A stretch of 64,000 bases of DNA from Cranoglanis bouderius (lineage: Eukaryota > Chordata > Actinopteri > Siluriformes > Cranoglanididae), in assembly GCA_023630585.1 (NCBI GenBank), contig CM042562.1, positions 10,984,684 through 11,048,683 of the forward strand. The letters run 5' to 3'. Positions within the stretch are counted from its first letter, which is position 1. The number at the start of each line of letters is the position of its first letter. The notes below the pieces were generated by a model. The model searched no databases. It saw nothing but the letters and a program-made list of their open reading frames with translations, and was not told where the DNA came from. Shown here piece after piece: positions 25,001-39,300 of the stretch. The position numbers were made by a program, and so were the translations under genes.

Positions 25001-28000
25001 CTCCTTAGATGAGAAAGCAGGTTTTGAAGAGTTCATTGCCCGTGCTCAGGAAGTCTGGGACAATCTCCAAAAAGATGAAAAACTTCCAGAAAAACTGGTA
25101 AGCCTTTTTTCAGAAATATGCAGTATATAGACCTATTTCAGCTTTCATACTGTATGTAAGACACTGAGACCATTGGCTGTGAATATTTGGACTGTGAATA
25201 TTGAAATGTATACTGTTTATAAGGATAATCAGTAGTATATCAGTGTGTGCATCTATCTGTAGAAACACTCCACTTGTTGGTTGGACTGGCTGAAAGGACT
25301 GAGGGAGACTCATGGCTCTGTGGAAAAGTCCTCTCTTTCTTTGGCCTCAGCAATCAATACCCATGGTGTGTACCATGTTGGCTGGCCAGATAATTCTTCT
25401 GGAAAAGTGAGTAGATAGTTGAATTTACAATGTGGCAATGAACTGAAAAAAGACACATGCAGGTTTATATGACAACTTAAAATTAATGAAAGCAGCCTTT
25501 ATGACAACTGATATCTGTTGGAATAAACCGTTATAAATGTAGACTTGTGTAAGTTTTCATGAAGGGATTTGTGAAGGGATGTTTCTTTTTGAGCGTTCAA
25601 GACTGTTGCAATTTCTTTTTGTTGCCATTTTGTAGAAATCCCTGGGCAGTGTTTTATGTGTAAAGGTAAAAAACAGCGAAATGGAAATGACATACAGTCT
25701 CGATAAACTACTGGAGTTACAGAACAAACTGATGCTAATGTCATCCAAGGGAGAGCATGGCAAGGAGCAAGTAAACAAATTCATGGAGGTCAGTTTACCA
25801 GAACACATATTCTGAATGATATTCTGATGGATAGTTAATATGGGTAATGAGTTTATGAATGGAAGATATTATAAAGAGATTTAATAAATTAAGTGAAAAT
25901 TATATCTTTTTTTTCTAGATATTTGAGGGAGTACAGAGAATGGGGCGCATCCTCCTGCAGCTATGTTCATCTGGCAACTTATTTTTCCGGGACTTGTTTG
26001 CACTTGTAATATGCAACCATGAAAAGGACCCATGCATTAACATGCACTTTCCCTTGCTTGAGAAACATATTGTGTATCATGGACATGTTGTAGAGGAGCT
26101 TCAAAAAGTATGCCGCTCTATGGAGGCCTGCTATGAAGATTGGCATAGCTTTATGTCTGAGCTGCGCTCTCAATTCTATGCACTCAATTATTATACATCA
26201 GAACAAGTGGTCTACCTTTGCCACTGGATCAACAAAATCTGTGAAAAAGGAATGCCTGTGCCACAACAAATATGGCACTTGCTTACCCCGCTTAAGCCAG
26301 ACAGTACACTGAATGATATCAGACTTGCCTTTGCAAAGGCAAAAGAGAGTCGTCAACCTGAACTTCAAAGCCACTCCAGTGCTGACTCAGAGTCTGAACA
26401 GTCTATGGATATTTGCAGACAGCACAAAGAAAACTCTAATACTGACAAAGTCACTGAAGAAGAGAGAGTTGACATTTTCACTGAGGATATTCTAGAAGAA
26501 CTTTCATCTAGCTCTGTAATATATTCTGAAGAATATTGTGAAATGCTTCAGGAGGATACTGAAAAAGAAGAAAGTTTGGCAGAAAGCGATCAGGATGAGT
26601 TTGAGGACAGTATCAATGAAACTGGGTCAGAAGAAGATATGATGGAGACTTTTTCTGTCTCCTCCACACAGGCCCAAGAATGCAAAATTACAAACGCAGT
26701 TATGGAAACTCTGGAAAATTTGTGGCAGGACTTCAGGAATAACATGCCCAAATACCTTACGCAATACATGGACGTTAAGACTCTTGCTCAGTTTCTTTCC
26801 TGTTTCTCTGCTATGAACAAACTAAACATCATTCGTAAGTTGCCATCTATTCTTCAAGATGGAAAGCCCAATCTCATTCTTTGCCCTGCTACAGAATTAA
26901 TAACCAGCACACTTGCATTATACCTACACAGCCCAGAACAGGCTTTTCCCTCAGTTGATGAGGTGCTAATGTGCCAAGAGGACACAAGCGAAGAAGAGGT
27001 TGAGATCTTTCTTCGGCGATGCCTAGGCCAAGGTGCTCCAAGCCATCATCAGAAAATCTATACATTGTTTAATCCAGGTGTACTGACTTATGATGTAAGT
27101 GTGGCTCTGGCAGAGCGTTTCGAGGCGATGGAGCGGAGTGCTAGATCTAATTTTCGCATGGTTATAGTTTGTCCTGTGAACCAAGACAGATATATCCCAT
27201 CATTCTTTAGCAACTACAAGGTGCAACCAGGATTGAATGTTTCCTTAGAAAGTGGCAAGAAATACCTCCAGCATCACTTCTCTACTCCCTATGTTCAAGG
27301 CCGTCAACTTCAGGTCTTTCCAGATGGTATTTCTTCCTGGTTGATTACATCCAAACGTGCAGCTGTTGGTGTGTATTTGAGTATATAAAAATACATTTGA
27401 TATAAATTAGTGTAATAAAATTATCAAAATGTTAAGATAAACTGTTGAATATTCCTATTTGCCACTTTTGTCTCCTTGCAGGAAAGTCACTCTATGTTAC
27501 AAGGATGTTCCAGAATTTCAAGACAACTTTTCCAAAAGCCACTTATGTGCCAGTTAGACTGATAGAACCCAATGTTGATATCGACTGCTTAGTCCGAACA
27601 CTTTGCGAGAAGCAGTCATCACTGAAAGAACAAGATCCTGTTCTCCTGCACATTGACACTGCAGCTGTATGGATTACTATACTATATTGCATTGTTTTGG
27701 AGTAATTTTACTTTTTAATGAGTTTGATGCTAATAGCAGATATTTGGCTTAACAGGTTCGTTGTGGTTTGGAGGAGTTCCTGTTCAGATTACTTATTCTA
27801 GGATGTCTGAGTGACAGTGAAGGGAAACTATGGAGGAGAAACACAGCCCACTTGATTGCAGTTGAAGCACTTCTTCCAGATTCTGCTCATCATAGACAAA
27901 CGCATAAAGAGGTATGTCTTGTTCTGCCATCTATCACATCCAGGCTGAAATCTTTGTGAACATACTTACAACTTACTTTCATCTGATTTCTGTACTTTTC

Positions 28001-31000
28001 CCTTATTACCTTATTATAAGTCATTCTGTTATGTAATTCAGTATTGAGTTGTTATGAAATACTTGTGTAAAAGAATTTGTAATAGTTAATACCAAATATA
28101 TATTTTTTATTGGAGCATTCTTTAAATAAATTATTTTGGTTTCTTTTTAGTCAAACCAAGGTCTTCTCAGCTTACTGCCAACCATTCACTGTAAACCACC
28201 AAATGAAGTCAGAGTACTGGAGGTCAAAATCCAAAATCGTCATGTGAAATATGAATCCTTAGACCCACTGATGGACATAGGAGAGTTTGAGAGTGAAGGT
28301 GTTCAGAGACCTTACCAATATTTAAAGAGATTCAACAGAAATGAGAATTTGGACCATTTCAAATATAAAGCTGGATCTGTAGAGGGCAACAAAGTGGATT
28401 GTCTTCATCATCTTTTGTCAAACTGTGGACTGGAGGACCCGTCATGGGCTGAACTGAAGCACTTTACTTGGTTTCTCAACCTGCAGCTCAAAGACTGTGA
28501 GAATTCAGGATTCTGTGATCCAAATTTTTTTGGTAACGTTTTGAGTGGCTTCAAGAGCTTCATAGTCAAATTCATGATACACATGGCTAGGGACTTTGCA
28601 TCTCCTTCCCTGAACATCTCTGACCAAAGCCCTTCACTTCTTCGCGAGAATGGCCATGAAGATGATTTTTTAGCCAGGTTAACCATTCGGAAGCGATGGG
28701 AGAATGAATCTCATCCATATATCTTCTTTAATGCAGATCGCTTGACCATGACCTTCCTTGGTTTTCATGTGAAGCAAAGTTCCACCCGAAATACTCTTAA
28801 TGTTGTTGACCCACGAACTAATAAAGTTTTGATGGGAAATGTAATGTCACTTGACCTGTTCACAGGACTTCAGAATCAAAGGATTTCATTTTCTGAAGAC
28901 TTTGACCAGCTGCCAAGAGAGACCAAGATACAAAAGATTTCCTTTGTTGTTGGTGCTAAGATACGGAAACAATTTGACCCTGATCCCACATACGAGCTCA
29001 CTTCTGACAATGTAATGAAGATGCTGGCCATCCATATGAGATTCAGGTGTGAAATTCCAGTGATCGTAATGGGTGAAACTGGTTGTGGGAAGACCAGACT
29101 AGTGAAGTTTCTTTGTGATCTTCAAAGGGAAGGTAGAGATGTTGAAAACATGAAGCTGGTTAAAGTTCATGGAGGAACTACTGCTGACACCATATACAAA
29201 AAGGTTAGGGAGGCTGAAGAACTTGCACAGAGAAACAGTCAAAAATATGAACTAGACACCATTTTGTTTTTCGATGAGGCGAACACCACAGAGGCTATCT
29301 TTGCTATCAAAGAGGTACTATGTGACAAGACTGTGCAGGGATTTCCCTTGAAAAAAAATTCCGGTCTGAAAATAATTGCTGCATGCAATCCCTACAGGAG
29401 GCACACTCCCAAAATGATTGAACGCTTGGAGAGAGCTGGATTGGGGTACAGAGTAAAGGCTGGGGAAACAGAGGATCGCCTTGGTCAAGTTCCAATGCGC
29501 CAGCTTGTGTACCGAGTTCATCCTTTGCCCCCAAGTATGATCCCCCTTGTTTGGGACTTTGGACAGTTGAGTGATTCAGCAGAACATTCTTATATCCAAC
29601 AAATTGTACAGAAACAAATTAAAGAACACTCCTTGCCATCTCAATGCCAGAGCGTTATCACCGAAGCTTTGACAGCCTCTCAAAGACATATGCGTCATCA
29701 AGTGAATGAGTGCAGTTTTGTAAGTCTTAGGGATGTAGAGAGATCAATGAGGGTGCTAGTGTGGTTCTACAAACACAGAAAGCACTTTTTTCCAAAATGT
29801 CAAGAGACTGACATCATACAAATGACCTTTAAATGCCTGGCTCTTGCTTTGGGTATTTGCTATTATCCATCACTTGAGTTCAGAGACAGCTATCTGCAGA
29901 ATATTAGCCAGTTCTTTCCACAATCACTCAACTCCAAACAGGCACTGGAGCATGAGATTTCTTCTTGCCAAGACTTCTTCCTCCAGAGCATTCAAACAAG
30001 AGAGACGATTGCTAAAAATTTAGCATTGAAAGAAAATGTCTTTCTCATGGTGGTCTGCATTGAGCTGAAGATCCCACTCTTCCTCGTAGGCAAGCCAGGG
30101 AGTTCTAAATCTCTTGCCAAAACTGTTGTAGCTGATGCCATGCAAAGGCAGTCCTCTCACAGTGAATTGTTCCAGAAGCTAAAAGAGGTGCACATGGTGT
30201 CTTTTCAGTGTAGTCCTCACTCAAGTCCAGAAGGGATCATTGGAACTTTCAGGAATTGTGCTCGTTTTCAAAAAGACAAGAACTTGGATGAGTATGTATC
30301 AGTGGTAGTGCTGGATGAGATAGGATTGGCTGAAGATTCTCCACAGATGCCACTGAAAACCCTGCACCCTCTTTTGGAGGATGGCTGCATTGACAATGAC
30401 AGGCCAGATCCATACATGAAAGTTGGCTTTGTTGGAATCTCAAACTGGGCTCTTGATCCTGCTAAGATGAACAGGGGTATTTTTGTTTCTCGTTGGGATC
30501 CAAGTGAAAATGAGTTAGTGGAGACAGCCAAAGGTATCTGCTCATCATCCGAGTCAGTTCGTCACAAAATCAGCCATCTCCTGCCTAAATTGGCAAAAGG
30601 CTTTTTAAACATTTGTAAAACTGACAACGATCAATTTTTTGGACTCAGGGATTATTACAGTTTGGTGAAAATGATTTTTGCTGTAGTGAAAAACACAGAC
30701 TGTGAGCCCAGTGATAGTGACTTAGCAAGGGCTATACTGCGAAATTTCAGTGGACAAAAAGACAACTTTGATCCTCTCTGTCATTTCCAAGATCTCTTCT
30801 CAAACAGTCATGAAGTCCCTATGATAAGCACACTGGAAATGATTAAACAAAACCTTGGTCACAACAATGAAGAAGAATGTCGCTATCTTCTTCTGCTGAC
30901 AACAAACAATGCTGCCCTATACATCATTCAGCAGTGTATTTTTTCAAAGGATGAATACACCTGCCCTGAAATTGTGTTTGGTTCAGGATTTCCCAAAGAT

Positions 31001-34000
31001 CAGGAGTATGCTCAAATCTGCCGCAATGTGAGTCGAGTGAAGACATGTATGGAAACTGGCCGGACTGTCATCCTCTTGAATCTGCTTAATCTATATGAGA
31101 GTCTGTATGATGCATTGAACCAGTACTATGTATACTTTTGTGGCCAGCAGTATGTCGACCTGGGATTAGGGTCGCACAGAGTGAAGTGTCGAGTTCACAA
31201 AGATTTCAGACTGGTTGTGATAGAGGACCAGGAAAAGGTCTATGACAAGTTTCCTGTTCCGCTGAAAAACAGGCTGGAGAAGCATAGAGTAGACAGGAGT
31301 ACAGATTTGACACCATGGCAGCACAGAGTTCTGGAAAAACTCAAGAACTGGGTGAATGAGTTTTCCCAGTATTCTGAGACATCTGCATCTGATTTTGGCT
31401 TAGCCGATGCCTTTGTTGGTTTTCATGGAGATGCTTGTGCCAGTTCTCTCCTGCAGGCATTAGAAAGAAGAGAAAAACAGGATCATCAGAAAGTGGGAGA
31501 TGGTCAAGTTGACACTAACATGCCCAGGAAGAGGCACAACAGTATGTCAGTGTCCACAAAATTTAGCAATATGTCTATGTCCACAGAGGATGACAAAAGT
31601 GAAAATAAGGAACAGGTCTATGTTCAAGGAGAAGGAGTTAAGTCTCATCACACTACACCAAGTGATGGCAAGGAAAGTTCTTTGATAGGCAGTGACACAG
31701 GAAAGGCTCTCCACGATGAAAACAATGAGGGACCTGTCTTGATGGATGTAGATGACAATGAGGGTGGCATTGAAGCTGAAAGTGAACAAGATACCCTTGG
31801 GGAAATTCCCAAGTCTGTGGAAATGGATATAAATCCAGATGACCTTGAGGAAGCAAGGTTAAAGGAACCAAAAGAATCCAAAGATGAGGAGGAAGAGGTC
31901 TATGAATGTGCCAAATACTTCTTGATGAACTGTGCCACACCAGATTCTGTGTTGAGGCTGAAATACTCAGGGCTGGGAAACCATGAAGTAGAAAGACTTC
32001 AGAGGCTATATTTTCATCAGCAAGACCACCATTCCCTCAGAGGATTTATGGACAGTCATTTGAAGAAGACTGACAAGGAAAATAAGAGATTCATAGAGGT
32101 GAGGAATGTTATTGTACATACAAAGAAAATTGGTATTGGTATCTGTATAACTGTATATGGGTAACTGTATATGTATAATGTATAACATTGTGTATAAGAT
32201 CATTGGGCAATAAATGGAGTGGCATTTAATTACATTTAAATGTTGCATTTTGTGCTAGGTAACCACCTTCTCTAGTCTGCTAACTAAAGTCGATGTGCGA
32301 AATCTGGCCCAGGCTTTGGGTCTGTCCATGGAGCGGCTCCTTTTGCTCTCTCTGCACCAGTTTGACACAGAGGCTTCTTTCTGTAGCAAAATTCGGTACT
32401 GAACATAATCATCTATTGCCAAACTACATGCATTCTATATTACACCCATATAACATTTATATGTATCGCCTGTCATATTTTTTAGCCTTAAGCCAAGATT
32501 ACACTGATTTTTCCCGATTTTGCTGTCACAGACAAAGATCTGTGAAGATTCTTTTTAGATTTGTGTAGAATTTCAGACCATACAATGCAACTTCTGCTTT
32601 TACATTTATATAGATCAAATATTTTCTTCACTTTTGTCATTTTCAGAGGCTTCCTGAAGACAGCACATCCGTCTCTGCACATCTTGTTGGTTCAAATGGA
32701 TATGGAGGAATCACTCTGCAAAAATGAACTCATTGCTTCTGCAAAGTGAGTGTTTTATAACTTTTGCCCTTTGCTTTCCTTTTTCTTTTGTTAGTACAGT
32801 AAATGATGAAGTTATGTAATTCCATTTTCAATAATTTTTTTTTTTTTTAGCTTTTTACTTTTGTTTGAACAACGTTATATTACCACAGGTACTCGCATGT
32901 TTGTGATACAGAATCTTAGGATTAAAACCTATTACTTTGTTTTCAGGTACAGCACCATGAATGAACTTCTAGCTTTTCAGCCAGAAGATCACAACTGCTA
33001 TATTGTGTTTATCACAAAACTCTCAAGGATTGCAAGTGGCAATAAGTATATTGGATTCCAGGGAGGTGAGTGAAACTACATTCTCATATAAGGGCAGTTA
33101 TACCATGTTTCCGGGATTTGCTTAATTTTATTTTCTGTAATAGGTGCATGGCTTTCGACACATATTGATGACCTTAGAGACACCAGTGACATGAGCTTGG
33201 ATCTCTCTGTTTTTTGTGGAACACCAATCAGCAAGCTACTCTCCGAGCCGGCACAACTTGGTGTGTTGCTACCCACTAAGTATAAGTTAACATATATATG
33301 CAGTTTTCATTTTAGTTAAAATATCAGAGATTAATATCCTGGATTATATCACCCTTTTTATTTTGATTAAAAATCATATCATAAATGTGCCTGCTACCAT
33401 ATTTTACATTTGTAGTTGCCATGGAAGTAGAACATCAAGAAGACACCACAGTCAAAAGCCAATGGGTAAGTTTCTTCTAAACAGTACAAAATGTTATTTA
33501 TTGATTTATTTTTTAAATAATTACAGTACATTTGGTCCAGAAACACCTAATGACCCCAGGTTACATCAGTGATAATGTGTCCAAGTGCATCACGAGATAT
33601 AATAATAACCCTTATATTTGGTCAACAGGAAGAATCTGCATACCTGCACAGTTTGTCTTTGGTGAGGTCGTGCACTCAGAAAGCTGTTTCACTACTTAGA
33701 GACTCTGTTAATAAAGCTTCTAGGAGTATGGAGCGCATGCACACTCTTCTTGGCCTTCTGGAAAATGACTTGGGACATAATGGAGGTCAGTTGATTCATT
33801 GGCACAGCCTTCTTATTTGTTACCTGAAAAAAACTGAGAAGAACTTAATAAAATCTATTGTTTAATATCATTTTGTGCATTAGCACGTTACCAGGAAGTA
33901 TTGCTGAGGCGATTGGTGGTTGCCCTGACACAGAGAGAGGAGCATATGCTTAATGCAGGAGACTGGATGAACAAAGAAATTATGAAGCGGGAGGCCTTGC

Positions 34001-36341
34001 AAGAAGGCGGCACTCTCAGGTAGTGTAGTAGAATCAAGGCTTTGGTTAAAAGTTTGATAATTTCACTTAAATGAGTGTTGGACTTATCTGTGACTTGAGA
34101 CTTGTCTTAAACTTGTTAGTGACTTATTAGAGACTTGAATGTCAACCTGAATATCAACTCACTCTCAACTCACAAATATGCCTCTATTCTCTACCGAAAG
34201 CAAATAACCTCAATTTTACTTGCACAACATTCTCTGTCTCCTTATAATTTTTATACACAGGCACACCCTGTGGCGATGTCTACAGGGAGTTCTGACCCCA
34301 ATTCTGGCCCAGATATTAGAGGTGTTGGACAGAGACTCTAACCTGGACTTGGTGTATGGTGCAGGGCTCAGTGAGGGGCTTGTCCAGTTCTGGCTGGACA
34401 TCTTTGATGATGAGCAGATTTTAGACCTGTCAGTGCCACAGAACTCAAGGTGCAAGTTTGAATAAAATTGTGATCATTGTGCTCTACTTTTTTAGACTGG
34501 TCAATTGCACAAGAACCATTTTACAATGTAAACTAAATGCTTATTGTTTTCATTCTTTTAGTTCCTCAGAACGAGAGATTGATGTGCACTGCAATCTGGT
34601 GGTGGGAGGAGAGGCGTGCCCCTGCACTGCTCCTTTTAGTTGGCTCATCAGACTGTACTGTCATAGCCTGTGGGAGGAGTCTCAGTTTGTGCAGGGTGAG
34701 AAGACAAAGAGATTTACAACAGTATTTAAGCACTGATGTACAGGATAGTTTTTTGACACAGAGGGAAAGTAGTGACTATAATAAAGTAGACATGAATAAT
34801 GGTGTTCTTTTAGCTCTGAATGTTCAGTGGCCATTTTGATAGCAAGTTTAGCTTAATTAAGGCCATTTAGAAGCAGCATCCAGAATGCAGCTACATAACT
34901 TGTTTCTCCTACTTCATTCTATTGCTGTTGCTATTCTATTCTCTTCACCGGTTTCCTGTAGCTGCCTGCATCAGATTTAAAACACTGATGCTTGCATACA
35001 AAGTTAAAATGGACCACTCCCCACCTTCTTGAAGGCATTTCTCAAACCTGGCTCTGTACCATGTTTCCTTCAAACCTCTAGCAAGGCTTGACTTGACCCA
35101 TGTCAATAGAAGAACGACCGTCAAGAGTCACTGGCTGTCTTGAAACAAGTACTGAATACCTAAATTTTCACCAAGCTTTTAAATGAGCAATCAAAACTTG
35201 ACTTGTACTGTTTTTTGTACTAACACATCTCTAACAGGATTTTAGTTTGATAGTATTCTTAGACCCTATTTGTACTAGCATGAGGATATGTTTCTGATGC
35301 AGTCTACAAAGCACTTCTGTTGGGATAGGGGCATCTTCCAAATGCTGCTGTAAATGGCTATGAATGACAGTTGAGTATCAAGACAATGAGTATCAGGATA
35401 ATACTTCACTAAAAAGCTGCTTTGCTATTTTCTGTCTTAGGTATTGAACAGAGCAGCCACAAGAGAATCCAGCAGTTTGTAAGTGCCGTGACTGGCAGTC
35501 GGCTGGGTGGCTACATGAAAAAACTCTCACAGACAGAGAGCATAGAATTGGGCCAGAGATATCTCACTGATTTTGTGATACTCTCCTTCAAAATCAAGAC
35601 TGAAGAAGAAGCGAAGGTGAGAGACCAGTTCATATCTCCCTGTCCTGTGATAGTAATTAAGCTGTCAAACATACGGTGGGGTCTGAGACCATTATTGAAA
35701 ACACTTCTTTTTGCCATTCTTTTTCAGTTTAACCCTAAGGTTTCATGATATTATCAGCAATAACTTGAGTGAAAAGTAGAATCTTTCTGCTTTCAAGTCA
35801 AGTCAAGTGGCTTTATTGTCATTTCAACCATATACAGCTGGTACAGTACACAGTGAAACGAAACAACGTTCCTCCAGGACCACAGTGCTACATAAAACAA
35901 CAAACTAACCTAATGATACGACACAGAACTAAATAAAACCTACACATTTTTACATAAAGTGCATGTGAAAATGTGTGCAAACAACACAAGACAGTACAAT
36001 AACTACTAAAACAGGACAATAGGCACAGTAAGTGACAGTGTAGCACCAACCAGTACACAGTTCTTGTGTGAAAGTGTCTGATATAACGGGTAGTGCAAAA
36101 GAATAACAATATAATAAAAATGCTGTGCATGTAACCATAACATGCTATGACATAGTATTCAGCAGATAAGCTTATACCATATATGGACATAGCAGTTATT
36201 GCGGTAGGAGCCAGGTAAAAGTGTATAATAGTGACAAGAACTTAAATACAATATTTTTATAAACATAGTAGCAGCAAAAATGCGATACACTCTATACAGA
36301 TATGTGCAAATATTGCAAGGGGAGTGGGATGGTGTTCAGTT

Positions 36342-36399
<58 letters not shown>

Positions 36400-39300
36400 A
36401 TGCTTGTCAGTCCAGTCTCTGAGTATTGAGGAGTCTGATCACTTGGGGGAAGAAGCCGTTACACAGTATGGCCGTGAGGGCCCGAATGCTTCGGTACCTT
36501 TTGCCAGACGGCAGGAGGGTGAATAGTGTGTGTGACTGGTGTGTGGGGTCATCCTCAATGCTGGTGGCTTTGCGGATGCAGCATGTGGTGTAAATGTCTA
36601 TGATGGAGGGAAGAGAGACCCCGATGATCTTCTCAGCTGTCCTCACTATCCACTGCAATTTCCAAACCAGGCAGTGATGCAGCTGCTCAGGATGCTCTCA
36701 ATGGTTCCTCTGTAGAACGTGGTGAGGATGGGGGGAGGGAGATGGGCTTTTTTCAGCCTTCTCAGAAAGTAGAGACTCTGCCGGGTTTTCTTGGTTATGG
36801 AGCTGGTGTTGAGGGACCAGATGAGGTTCTCTGTCAGGTGAACACCAAGGAATTTGGTGCTCTTGACGATCTCCACGGAGGAGCCGTCAATGTTCAGCAG
36901 AAAATGGTCGCTTTGTGTTCTTCTGTAGTCAATAACCATCGCTTTTGTTTTGTCTGCTCTTTTTGCTTTAATGATAATGCGCACTCAAGCTGACACAAAC
37001 AGCACAACTTTGTGTAAAACAAGATGTTCCATGTTAGATCAAATCCATGTGTGTTTTCTCTGAGCATGTGCTTCAATTTTGCAACATCTTGAATACTAGG
37101 TAGTCAAGATGTTGCATGTTTCCTTTTTTCTGTTTGTTTCCAGTTTTAAATGAAAAAATATCCCAGATTTTCAGTGTGGTCTCAGACTTTTAGACCCCAC
37201 TGTATAGCAAAACTATATTAATGAAGTTATGTTTTCTGTGTTTGTGCTTACATATTTATGCCTATGCTTTTGTTGCAGGTTTTCCGTGCAGCGGTGTTAG
37301 GTTGTGTTGCTGCTCTGCAGCAGGACATGGGCATGACCCCTGATCTTTCTCCAGCCTGGATCATGGCAGCAGCCCGACACTTCAGTCCACGACTCGACAC
37401 ACTCTTACACATTCTGCAGATCCAGCCTCAATTAGCTCCTCTCATTCTGAAACAGTCCTCACAGAAAGACCTACCAGACATGGTGAGAACATCAGAGATG
37501 CCTTCCAACTCAATCAGAAACTTATCTCATGCTTACCTTTCAGAGATGAATAGCCAACGGAAAAGTAAATAAATATAACAGTGGTGTGAAAAAAAATGAC
37601 CAGAACTTCACCATTTTCATTTGTCACAGCATGAAGACATTCTAGCTCTTGGGATATGTGTGGAGGAGACTAAACTTCAGTCCATTAAATCATTTTCTGA
37701 GTGCTCAGTCTTTCTGGGCAGAGTTGAATTGCTGCAGCCCTGCTTGCAGAGAGCGTTCAGTCCCACTTACAGCTCCCTCTGCAGTCCTGGCTGTCTCAAA
37801 CATCTGGATGCTATAAAGTAAGCTTTGTGTAGTAAAAGAGAAAGACTTTTTAGAAATGTATATCTCCCAAATAATCAGTAATGCTTGCCCTCACAAGCTT
37901 TTTGTGCTTTTCAGGTCTGTATGGCAGGGGATACTGGTGGTTGCTGCTTTTATCGAGCAAGTTGTGGTGAAAGTAAATTCGCGTGATGAGACGCTGGTGG
38001 CACTGACACTTAAATACTGCAGCCAGTTACAGCGGGTCAGTGTAGGGGGAAAACACACCAAAATTATCCATCATTGCTAGTTTGAATTTCGTTACCAGGT
38101 AATTAATATAATTCCCCCCCCGCAATGCATTAGTTGATGGAGGACTGTCCTGACCTGCAGAGCAAAGCCTGTCTGCAGCAGCTCATCCGCATCCTCAATG
38201 AGTACCATGAGGAATCCATAAGCAGAGAGTTACGGTACTGCTCACCTTCCACAGTGCCCATTTGTTTAATCTTAATTGAGTTTATGAATGGTTTCTGTGC
38301 TTTGATTAAGTGTAGGACTAAGTTAAAATTTTAATGCCTCCCATTAAACATCCATCTACATTTTTTCCCTGGACTGTTTCTCACCTTAGCTTTGGTCTGA
38401 AGTGTCCTGTGTGTCTGGAGGACCTGGCTGAGCCCTGTGTCCTACAGTGTGAGCATGTGTTCTGCCTGTCCTGTATGAAGAGATGTATGCAAGGAGGGGA
38501 AGCAAAATGCCCTAAGTGCAGGACACAGCTTCCTCCTAACTACCAGCCAGCTATCTCAGCCAGCATAGAGTGAGTCTCCCAAGAACACAAGTGTAACAAA
38601 TACTGTTTTTAGCTAATATAATTATGATCAAACCATACTCCTGAAGTCAGGGCTCTGTGCAGGCCACTCGAGTTCTTCCAATCCAACTTTGGCAAGCCAT
38701 TGCTGCCAAAAGTTGCCAATTAACCTAATTAGTTGCAAAATGTTCCTCCAGCTGTTTCTTTTTAGTGACACTTACTTTTCCAGACTTTTGTTGCCCCAGT
38801 CTCAACTGTTTTGAGATGTGTTGCTACCATCAAATTCGCAAATACCTTATTTTTTTCCTTAAATAGGTACATTTCCTCAGTTTAAACATTTGATATGTTT
38901 TACTGTGAATAACATATGGGTTTATGAGACTTGCAAATCATTGCATTCTGTTTTTATCTACTTTTTACACAGCATCCCAACTTTTTTGGGATTGGGGTTG
39001 TATATTCTAGATTCATTACACATAAAGTGAAATATTTCAAGCTTTTTTTGTTTTAATCTTGATGATTAAAGCTTACAGCTCATGGAAATCAAAAATCCAG
39101 TATCTCAAAATATTAGAATATAGAATTTATAATACAGAAATGTCGACCTTCTGAAAAGTATGTTAATTTATGCACTCAATACTTGGTCGGGGCTCCTTTT
39201 GCACGAATTACTGCATCAATGCGGCATGGCATGGAGGCAGTCAGTCTATGGCACAGCTGAGGTGTTATGGAAGCCCAGGTTTCTTTGATAGCGGCCTTCA

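Noticed and set aside
33261..33279. Alternative donor of rnf213 exon 28 at GTATAA
   Set aside because: Using it shifts the frame of the next exons away from the conserved reading; donor 33260 keeps it.
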